A stretch of 21,077 bases of DNA, taken from NCBI GenBank assembly GCA_964636945.1, contig CAZWVH010000054.1, forward strand, positions 1 to 21,077, written 5' to 3'. Source of the stretch: CAZADA01 sp964636945. GTDB lineage: Bacteria > Pseudomonadota > Alphaproteobacteria > Caulobacterales > Maricaulaceae. Each line of letters begins with the position of its first letter. The stretch's first letter is position 1. The translations under genes were made by a program, and so were the position numbers. Under the pieces are notes generated by a model. The model ran no database searches. It was not told the DNA's origin and saw only the letters and a list, made by a program, of their open reading frames with translations. Shown here piece after piece: positions 15,521-21,077 of this stretch.

Positions 15521-16426
15521 CTAGTAGAGCGACCCAGCATTCACCACCGGCTGGGTGTGGCGGTCGCTACAGAGTACAACCAGCAAATTGGACACCATGC
15601 TTGCCCGGCGTTCGCCTTCCAGCTCAACCACGCCTTTGGCTTTCAATTGATCGAGGGCCGTTTCCACCATGCCGACAGCACCTTCCACAATTCGCTGACG
15701 CGCGGCGATGATCGCGCCGGCCTGCTGGCGCTGCAACATGGCCGAAGCAATTTCCGGGGCGTAAGCCAAATGGCTGACCCGCGCCTCGATGACCTCAACG
15801 CCCGCCTCTTCGAGCCGGCTTTGAATCTCGGTTTGAAGGCGCTCGGAGACCTCATCAGCGTGGCTGCGCAAGGCAATCCGATTGGGGTCATCATGATTGT
15901 CATAGGGATATGTCGTCGCCATCTGGCGCAAAGCGGATTCGGCTTGGATGTGCACGAACTGCACGAAATCATCGACGCCAAATAGAGCTTGAGCGCTATC
16001 CACCACACGCCAGACCACAATGGCGGCGATTTCGATAGGGCTGCCGTCCAATTCATTCACCTTGAGGGTATCGGAGTCAAAATTGCGCACCCGCAAGGAA
16101 ATCGGCGTTTGGGACAAAAATGGATTGGCCCATCGCAATCCCGACTTACGCGTTGACCCTGCATAGTGGCCGAACAGGGTGAGCGCCACGGATTGGTTGG
16201 GCTGCACGGTGAACAGGCCGGCGCCAAGGAACACTTCTGTCAGGACCACGGCGGTAACAAACCCGGCAAGGTAAAACTCCCCGGGACTGTCGTCTCGCGC
16301 AAAGCCATTCATCACGGTCCACACCGCGCCGGCAATGCCTGCAATACCAATCACAATCATCAACAGAACAATGGCTATTCCATTTATCGTCAGGTGTTGA
16401 CGCTCAACAATCGCTCGTTCGGCCAT
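15521..16426 (-). CDS. SPFH/Band 7 domain membrane protein
   Basis: A 301-residue membrane-anchored SPFH (stomatin/prohibitin/flotillin/HflK-C) protein. Two hydrophobic segments (about 14-38 and 52-74) anchor it; the SPFH domain follows from about 75 to 220. A helical region (about 185-270) with alternating charges ends in RQQAGAIIAARQRIVEGAVG, typical of the coiled-coil part that oligomerises. Such proteins scaffold membrane microdomains or modulate membrane proteases, but the specific role here is unknown. The ATG at 16426 is preferred because a GGGAG motif lies 9 nt upstream; the earlier in-frame ATG at 16441 overlaps that motif. The next gene is a ribbon-helix-helix protein. A perfect inverted repeat lies 31 nt upstream of the start. 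Confidence 0.9.
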   Translation of the reverse strand: MAERAIVERQHLTINGIAIVLLMIVIGIAGIAGAVWTVMNGFARDDSPGEFYLAGFVTAVVLTEVFLGAGLFTVQPNQSVALTLFGHYAGSTRKSGLRWANPFLSQTPISLRVRNFDSDTLKVNELDGSPIEIAAIVVWRVVDSAQALFGVDDFVQFVHIQAESALRQMATTYPYDNHDDPNRIALRSHADEVSERLQTEIQSRLEEAGVEVIEARVSHLAYAPEIASAMLQRQQAGAIIAARQRIVEGAVGMVETALDQLKAKGVVELEGERRASMVSNLLVVLCSDRHTQPVVNAGSLY

Positions 16427-16456
16427 GGCGTACGCTCCCATTCAATTCCCCGATTC

Positions 16457-16475
16457 TGATATCGGTTAGATATCA
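16457..16475 (-). promoter_or_regulatory. Perfect 7-5-7 inverted repeat over the SPFH promoter
   Basis: TGATATC (16457-16463) and GATATCA (16469-16475) are perfect arms around a 5-nt spacer. On the minus strand a TATGAT hexamer (16477-16472) fits a -10 box, which puts transcription start inside the repeat. That is a repressor arrangement. The likely ligand is the ribbon-helix-helix protein encoded downstream; this is inference. Confidence 0.6.
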
Positions 16476-16566
16476 TAATCTATGTCGCGAGCCAAAGAAA
16501 AAGCGCGTCAGACCGATATGGCCCGCCACGCTTTGACTTTTTCGCCGGTCTTCTCAATCTGCCCGA

Positions 16567-17892
16567 TTAATTGGAGCGCGCATAATAGCCCTGCAGACCG
16601 AGGCTGCGAACCTGTTGCAAGGTGCTTTGAGCGTCTTGGGCAAATGCGCTCGCGCTGTCCAAGCCAGCGGCTGCACATTGTTCTGCGAGTTGATCGAGCA
16701 TCTGTACCGCCTCTTCTCGGCCCGACACGGCCAAGCCAAGCACAGCGCTTTGACCGGTCACGACCGGGCTCAGCCATAGGCCGTCACCCGCCACATAATC
16801 AGGAGCGGTAAGGTTGGCTGGATCGGATGTCAGCGCTTCAGCCGAATTAAACAGATATGCAATTGCTCGGTCATTACTGCTTTCATGGGCCGCATATCCC
16901 AGCGCCACATAGGCCGACAGGACCGCACGATATGTGGCCGGATCGACGCCGCCATCCGCCCGCGAGTGCTCATCGACAAAATCAATCAACGACTCGGTTC
17001 CAGGCTCAGCGCCGATGAGTCCCATGACGCCAAGCGCATTAGGCCAGTAATACTTGTCTTCAGGGTTATCCAAGATCGCTTGCAGCACCGGAACAGCCTC
17101 AGGGCCAAAGTCTTGCGCCTGTTCAATGGGGAGGCCTTCGGGATAAATCGCGCGCACAAACGCCCGCACGCGCTCGGCTTCATTAAGTTGGCTTGGTGTG
17201 TCGTCCTGCATAGCGCTGGCCGCCAATAGCGTGCTCTCGCCAGATGTGGCGGGCGTCGGCTGGAGAAAAGCGCCGCACTCGGCGGCATTCACCTGAAATG
17301 CGGTGGGCGTGATGAACGGATTCATGATCAGTTCGACCCCGTTGCGATGCCGGAGCCCTTGATTGTGGCCGAACTCATGGGCCCAAAGGATCCCCTCTAA
17401 CGGTTCATCGAACCGCACGGCGACCAGCGCTCCGCCCGGTACAGGCGCACAGCCAATAATGCCCACACCGGGTCCGCCACACCAGTTAATCGCGTTGACG
17501 ATATGAATATCGCCCGGCTGACCCAACACCTCTGTGAAATCGGCGGCGCTCGAAATGACTCCATTGCCCAAGTCAAATGGCGTGACCGGCCCGTTCCGCT
17601 CCATACTCACCGAACAGGCGGTATCGTCGGGCCCGTCTTGACGTTGCAGGATCTCGGTCGCGTCGGCGAGGATAACGTCTGTTCGCTCATCGCTCAGTCC
17701 CACAGACTGAAAGCGCCGAATCTGGAGCGCGTGAACTCGCTGCGGCGGCTGATCGTCAATTGCGCCGTTTCCGTTTGTCGCTGAGGGTTCTGGCTGTGGC
17801 TCCGGCTGATTGTCCGGTGCATCGCCATTGGTGCACGCCACGAGACCGATACTCACAATCCCCGCAGCTAGCCAAGAAATGCTTCTCATCAT
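16567..17892 (-). CDS. Metzincin-type metalloprotease lipoprotein
   Basis: A 441-residue lipoprotein. The signal peptide ends in the lipobox GLVAC with lipidated C20, followed by a Pro/Glu-rich linker (about 22-50). The zinc-binding motif HEFGHNQGLRH (172-182) is the metzincin consensus HExxHxxGxxH, with E173 as catalytic base, and a downstream IMNP (M190) fits the Met-turn. This points to an active zinc metallopeptidase facing the periplasm or cell surface. The region after about residue 225 is helical and repetitive, with segments such as EAVPVLQAILDN and TESLIDFVDEH that look like HEAT/PBS-type repeats. The start is ATG 17892 after GGTGGG; a TTG lies further upstream. It is divergent from the ArsR operon. 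Natural substrate is unknown. Confidence 0.87.
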   Translation of the reverse strand: MMRSISWLAAGIVSIGLVACTNGDAPDNQPEPQPEPSATNGNGAIDDQPPQRVHALQIRRFQSVGLSDERTDVILADATEILQRQDGPDDTACSVSMERNGPVTPFDLGNGVISSAADFTEVLGQPGDIHIVNAINWCGGPGVGIIGCAPVPGGALVAVRFDEPLEGILWAHEFGHNQGLRHRNGVELIMNPFITPTAFQVNAAECGAFLQPTPATSGESTLLAASAMQDDTPSQLNEAERVRAFVRAIYPEGLPIEQAQDFGPEAVPVLQAILDNPEDKYYWPNALGVMGLIGAEPGTESLIDFVDEHSRADGGVDPATYRAVLSAYVALGYAAHESSNDRAIAYLFNSAEALTSDPANLTAPDYVAGDGLWLSPVVTGQSAVLGLAVSGREEAVQMLDQLAEQCAAAGLDSASAFAQDAQSTLQQVRSLGLQGYYARSN

Positions 17893-18027
17893 GATTTTTG
17901 CCCACCTATTTACGTCCGCCAAGAGATTACCACGGATAGCCCAGCGGGCCGATCATGAATTCCTAAGACCGGCGCCAAGCGCCCTACACACACGTCATAA
18001 CACGCCTTGACGAGTTGCGTTTCATGT

Positions 18028-18043
18028 CATAATGTAATTACAT
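18028..18043 (+). promoter_or_regulatory. Candidate promoter and operator of the ArsR operon
   Basis: A -10-like CATAAT (18028-18033), with TTGACG (18007-18012) upstream at a short 15-nt spacing, is followed by the perfect palindrome ATGTAATTACAT (18032-18043), which includes the first bases of the ATG at 18042. A dyad at the start codon is a typical place for ArsR autorepression. The expected transcription start would fall next to the start codon, so the mRNA may be leaderless. Confidence 0.5.
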
Positions 18044-18398
18044 GCTTACTAATGACGATATGGATCGGGTGTTTCACGCTTTGGCCCACGGTACTCGACG
18101 GACCATTCTCGACCGACTTCGCGAGCGACCTGGCCAAGGCGTGGGTGAACTGGCCAAGTCATTCGACGTGACCCGCATTGCGGTCATGAACCATTTGGCG
18201 GTGCTGGAAGCGGCAGGATTGGTGGTGAGCCAAAAGGAAGGCCGTATGCGCCGCCTCTACCTCAACGCCGCCCCCATCCAAATGATCCTGGAGCGTTGGA
18301 TCGACGCCTACTCCTCGCATTGGGCCGGGCGCGTGACGGCCATTAAGGCCGGTGCCGAACACCGGTCCAAAACTGAATCAGAAAGGGACGAGCCATGA
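18042..18398 (+). CDS. ArsR family winged-helix repressor
   Basis: A 118-residue ArsR/SmtB-type regulator. The DNA-binding helices lie at about 31-58 (GQGVGELAKSFDVTRIAVMNHLAVLEAAGLV), followed by the wing with QKEGRMRRLYLN. The C-terminal half has ERWIDAYSSHWAGR, as in ArsR proteins paired with SRPBCC genes. There is no cysteine in the protein, so the classic ELCVC metal-sensing motif is missing and an organic or protein signal is likelier. The stop overlaps the next start by 4 nt (ATGA), so the two are translationally coupled. ATG 18042 has no Shine-Dalgarno and could be leaderless; ATG 18060 is the alternative start. It should regulate the SRPBCC and DUF4287 genes, and perhaps itself. Confidence 0.9.
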   Translation: MLTNDDMDRVFHALAHGTRRTILDRLRERPGQGVGELAKSFDVTRIAVMNHLAVLEAAGLVVSQKEGRMRRLYLNAAPIQMILERWIDAYSSHWAGRVTAIKAGAEHRSKTESERDEP

Positions 18399-18937
18399 CT
18401 GACACTGGGTTTGCGCAAAAGGCCATTTACAGAGTGCACATTGATGCGCCGATCGAAACCGTCTGGTCAGAGTTAGTGAAGACTGACGCCGCATTGCCTT
18501 TCTTTTTTGGCGCTGTATGCGACACGCCAGGCCTGCAAGAAGGCGCGCCCATCGCCATGCGCACCAAAGACGGCAAGCACACCAGCGTGGTTGGGACAGT
18601 GCTCGAATTCGAACCGCCCCACCGCTATGCGCACACGTTTAAATTCACCCACCTGGACGAAGCGCCGTGCGTGGTGACCTATGAGCTGCGATCGGTGGAC
18701 GGCGGCACCGAGTTCTCTTTGATCACCGAGAATGTGCCAATGGGCACAAAGACCGCAAAGTCCATGGCCCAAGGCGGTCCGTTTATCGTCAACAACCTCA
18801 AATCTGTGGTAGAGCGAGGCAAACCCACCTTTGGCGGCGGCTTGATTCTGACCATGATTGGTTTGATGGCGCCGCTCACGCCCGCCGCCTGCGCCAGCCA
18901 GCGGTGGACCTATGACGACATTACGCGCGCATCCTGA
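18395..18937 (+). CDS. SRPBCC (AHSA1/START-like) family protein
   Basis: A 180-residue cytosolic protein of the SRPBCC superfamily, whose members have a deep hydrophobic ligand-binding cavity in a helix-grip fold. Visible features are the N-terminal strand AIYRVHIDAPIETVWSEL (10-27), the GTVLEFEPPHRYAHTF region (68-83), the strand pair VVTYELR / GTEFSLI, and a C-terminal helix. Members paired with ArsR regulators are widespread but have no general function; the ligand is unknown. The last 40 residues (FGGGLILTMIGLMAPLTPAACA) are unusually hydrophobic for this family and may alter the cavity lid. The overlap with arsR at ATGA is 4 nt. The next gene starts 28 nt downstream with a good Shine-Dalgarno, so a three-gene operon is likely. 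Confidence 0.85.
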   Translation: MTDTGFAQKAIYRVHIDAPIETVWSELVKTDAALPFFFGAVCDTPGLQEGAPIAMRTKDGKHTSVVGTVLEFEPPHRYAHTFKFTHLDEAPCVVTYELRSVDGGTEFSLITENVPMGTKTAKSMAQGGPFIVNNLKSVVERGKPTFGGGLILTMIGLMAPLTPAACASQRWTYDDITRAS

Positions 18938-18965
18938 CCATCATCACCGCCTCAAGGAGCCCGAT

Positions 18966-19523
18966 ATGGCCCAATCTCCTGAACAAATGCGTGAATCGAT
19001 GATCGCCAATATGACTGAGAAGACGGGCAAACCGCTCGAGGCGTGGCTGGGCGTCGTATCGCGCAGCGGCCTGACCAAGCATGGGGAGATCGTGAAGTTT
19101 CTCAAGACCGAACACGGCATGACCCACGGCTTTGCCAACCTCGCTGCGCATATGGCACAAGGCGATGGCGACACGGCGGAGGATGATCTGATCGCCGCGC
19201 AATATGCCGGGCCAAAAACGGCGTTGAGGCCGATTTATGAAGCACTGATCGAAACAGCCAAAGCGCTGGGCGGAGATGTCGAGATCGCGGCGAAAAAAAC
19301 CTATGTCAGCCTGCGTCGGTCCAAACAATTTGCATTGATCCAGCCTTCGACCAAGACACGCGTGGATTTGGGCTTAAATCTGAAGGACGCCGACCCCGCC
19401 GGCCGTTTGGAATCTTCAGGCAGCTTCAACGCCATGGTCAGTCATCGCGTGCGCCTGACCTCGCTCGACGACGTCGATCATGACGTATGCGCGTGGCTCA
19501 AGGCCGCCTACGACCAGGCTTAA
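18966..19523 (+). CDS. DUF4287 / DUF5655 domain protein
   Basis: A 185-residue protein matching the two-domain family with N-terminal DUF4287 (about 1-65, MTEKTGKPLEAWLGV to NLAAHMAQ) and C-terminal DUF5655 (about 80-185, with TYVSLRRSKQFALIQPSTKTRVDLGLNL). Neither domain has a known biochemical function; the C-terminal domain is often found alone. The start at 18966 is supported by an AAGGAG motif 6 nt upstream; the frame is open further upstream but no other start fits. It is probably cytosolic and co-transcribed with arsR and the SRPBCC gene. It converges on the VOC-family gene, with only 11 nt between the stops and no clear terminator. Confidence 0.85.
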   Translation: MAQSPEQMRESMIANMTEKTGKPLEAWLGVVSRSGLTKHGEIVKFLKTEHGMTHGFANLAAHMAQGDGDTAEDDLIAAQYAGPKTALRPIYEALIETAKALGGDVEIAAKKTYVSLRRSKQFALIQPSTKTRVDLGLNLKDADPAGRLESSGSFNAMVSHRVRLTSLDDVDHDVCAWLKAAYDQA

Positions 19524-19534
19524 CCCATGGATGT

Positions 19535-19951
19535 TCAACGGGCGAACACCTGAGTATCATCGCGAAAGGCTTTAAACTCCAGCGCATTGCCCGAAGGGTC
19601 ACGGACGAACATGGTGGCCTGTTCACCCGATTGACCGGCGAAACGCACATGGGGCTCGATGATCCAGTCCGCGTTGGCCGCGGCGAGCCGATCGCGCAGG
19701 CGCTCCCAGTCGTCCCACGCCAAGATCAAGCCAAAATGGCGGACCGGCACCGCTTTGCCGTCCACCCCGCTGGTGCGCGCCGCCTCACAGTCGTCCGGCG
19801 CTAAGTGCGCCACCACCTGATGGCCGTGTAGATCGAAATCCACCCATTGATCACTGGACCGTCCCTCCCGACAGTCCAACACGCCGCGATAAAACGCGCG
19901 AGCCGCCGCCAAATCATGAACGGGAAAGGCGAGATGAAAACGTGGACGCAT
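19535..19951 (-). CDS. VOC superfamily (glyoxalase/dioxygenase-like) protein
   Basis: A 138-residue single VOC-fold protein, consisting of two beta-alpha-beta-beta-beta modules. The probable metal ligands are H6 in RPRFHLAF, H72 in VRHFGLI and E125 in GNALEFKAF, the usual His-His-Glu arrangement. This supports a metal-dependent lyase, dioxygenase or resistance protein, but no substrate is evident. The DPSGNALEFK segment (118-127) is a strong family signature. The start at 19951 follows a GAGGAG Shine-Dalgarno at 7 nt; the open frame continues upstream but no Shine-Dalgarno fits it. It is divergent from hslU with 94 nt in between. Confidence 0.88.
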   Translation of the reverse strand: MRPRFHLAFPVHDLAAARAFYRGVLDCREGRSSDQWVDFDLHGHQVVAHLAPDDCEAARTSGVDGKAVPVRHFGLILAWDDWERLRDRLAAANADWIIEPHVRFAGQSGEQATMFVRDPSGNALEFKAFRDDTQVFAR

Positions 19952-20045
19952 CTGCAGGCTCCTCTCTTGGCGCGGCTGTTCTTCGCGTCCTACATATACC
20001 CCTAAAGCACCCCGTCCCACTCACCACCTTCCATTAGGGCTTTGC

Positions 20046-21077
20046 ATGACCGCTTTCTCGCCGCGTGAAATTGTTTCCGAACTGGATCGTCACATTATCG
20101 GACAGACCGACGCCAAACGCGCGGTGGCCATCGCTTTGCGCAATCGCTGGCGCCGCCGCCAGCTCAAAGGTCCGCTGCGTGAAGAAGTGACGCCGAAAAA
20201 CATTCTCATGATCGGGCCCACCGGCGTGGGCAAAACCGAGATCGCCCGCCGCCTCGCCCGACTGGCCGGCGCGCCATTCCTCAAAGTCGAAGCCACCAAA
20301 TTCACCGAAGTTGGGTATGTCGGCCGCGACGTGGAGCAAATCATGCGCGACATGGTCGAAGTGGCCATCGGCATGGTGCGTGAACGTAAACGCGAGGAGG
20401 TCCGCGCCCGCGCGCACAAAGACGCTGAGGAACGCGTGCTTGATGCGCTGGTGGGTAAAGGCGCCAGCGAGGCCACCCGCGAAAGCTTTCGCCAAAAGCT
20501 GCGCAACAATGAACTCGATGACAAAGAGATTGAAATTGATGTGGCCGACCACGCCTCCCCGTTTCAAGGCATGGAAATTCCCGGCATGCCCGGCGCAAGT
20601 GTGGGCATGCTGAACCTGTCGGATATGTTTAAAGGCATGGGGGGAAAGACAAAACGGCGCAAGACCACCGTATTGGAAGCCTACGAACCGCTGATCAACG
20701 AGGAATCCGATAAGCTGTTGGATGACGAACAGATTGTCGCTGAAGCCATCGATTCGGCGGAAAATGATGGGATAGTCTTCCTCGATGAAGTCGACAAGAT
20801 CACCGTGCGGTCCGAACGTCAGGGCGGTGATGTCAGCCGCGAAGGCGTCCAACGCGATTTGTTGCCGCTGATCGAAGGCACCACCGTCACCACCAAGCAC
20901 GGCCCAGTCAAATCCGACCATGTGCTGTTCATCGCCTCCGGCGCCTTCCATGTGGCCAAGCCCTCCGATTTGCTCCCCGAATTGCAAGGCCGTTTGCCCA
21001 TCCGGGTCGAGCTGCTATCGCTTGGCCAAGATGAGTTTCGCCGCATCCTCACCGAACCGGAAGCCAGCCTCTCAAAG
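20046..21077 (+). CDS. hslU: HslU, ATPase subunit of the HslUV protease (3' end missing)
   Basis: The first 344 codons of the AAA+ unfoldase that feeds substrates to HslV. Window end cuts the gene; HslU is usually about 430-440 residues. The N-terminal SPREIVSELDRHIIGQ is typical. Walker A is GPTGVGKT (57-64), the central pore loop is GYVG in FTEVGYVGRDVE, and Walker B is IVFLDEVDK. The I-domain lies in between, with a KTKRRKTTVLEAYEPL stretch. The ATG at 20046 is preceded by AGGG. It is divergent from the VOC gene, so it has its own promoter rather than sharing the hslV operon. Confidence 0.97.
   Translation, partial: MTAFSPREIVSELDRHIIGQTDAKRAVAIALRNRWRRRQLKGPLREEVTPKNILMIGPTGVGKTEIARRLARLAGAPFLKVEATKFTEVGYVGRDVEQIMRDMVEVAIGMVRERKREEVRARAHKDAEERVLDALVGKGASEATRESFRQKLRNNELDDKEIEIDVADHASPFQGMEIPGMPGASVGMLNLSDMFKGMGGKTKRRKTTVLEAYEPLINEESDKLLDDEQIVAEAIDSAENDGIVFLDEVDKITVRSERQGGDVSREGVQRDLLPLIEGTTVTTKHGPVKSDHVLFIASGAFHVAKPSDLLPELQGRLPIRVELLSLGQDEFRRILTEPEASLSK

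Noticed and set aside
16482..16811. 109-codon plus-strand frame near the SPFH promoter
   Set aside because: Most of it is antisense to the metalloprotease lipoprotein, it lacks a Shine-Dalgarno, and its composition is poor.
20034..20987. 317-codon open frame opposite hslU
   Set aside because: The plus strand encodes unmistakable HslU; the opposite frame is an artefact of its codon bias.
1..21077. CRISPR arrays, tRNA or rRNA genes, insertion sequences and attachment sites
   Set aside because: No regularly spaced repeats, tRNA-like folds, transposase or integrase genes were seen.

Overview
The window looks like a chromosomal contig from an alphaproteobacterium, possibly a marine relative of the Caulobacterales, Maricaulales or Parvularculales. 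The support is the clustering of hisA, hisH and hisB next to hslV and hslU, the DUF2244, nth and PfkB-type adenosine kinase genes nearby, high GC content, and predicted outer-membrane and lipoprotein signals. No tRNA, rRNA, insertion sequence, prophage or CRISPR array was seen. A run of 100 N (11389-11488) marks an assembly gap, so this is draft sequence.

Left part (1-6056): a DUF2244 membrane protein and endonuclease III are divergent. Endonuclease III converges on an ATP-grasp ligase-like gene with overlapping stop codons. The ATP-grasp gene is divergent from a PfkB/adenosine-kinase-type sugar kinase. Next come a secreted, probably outer-membrane beta-barrel protein (minus strand) and an AI-2E-family transporter (plus strand). 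A strong hairpin and T-tract at 6007-6056 ends the arylsulfatase transcript that converges on the transporter.

Middle (6057-12224): on the minus strand lie a periplasmic arylsulfatase, a small three-helix membrane protein, a secreted protein with a ricin-B-like C-terminus, then hisA, hisH (5' end lost in the gap) and hisB. These are histidine biosynthesis genes; hisF is not in the window. A 56-codon reading frame sits on the plus strand between hisH and hisA.

Right part (12307-21077): hslV starts a plus-strand operon with two tandem paralogous polytopic membrane proteins, the first overlapping the hslV end. hslU, the ATPase partner of HslV, lies 7 kb further on and runs off the window. Between them are an SPFH-domain membrane protein with an Arc-like ribbon-helix-helix protein (minus strand, with a perfect inverted repeat over the promoter), a metzincin metalloprotease lipoprotein, an ArsR / SRPBCC / DUF4287 operon whose promoter carries a palindrome overlapping the start codon, and a VOC-family protein.

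Most genes are recognisable families. The least explained parts are the membrane-protein pair linked to hslV, the SPFH/ribbon-helix-helix pair with its operator, the metzincin lipoprotein, and the small frame in the his cluster.
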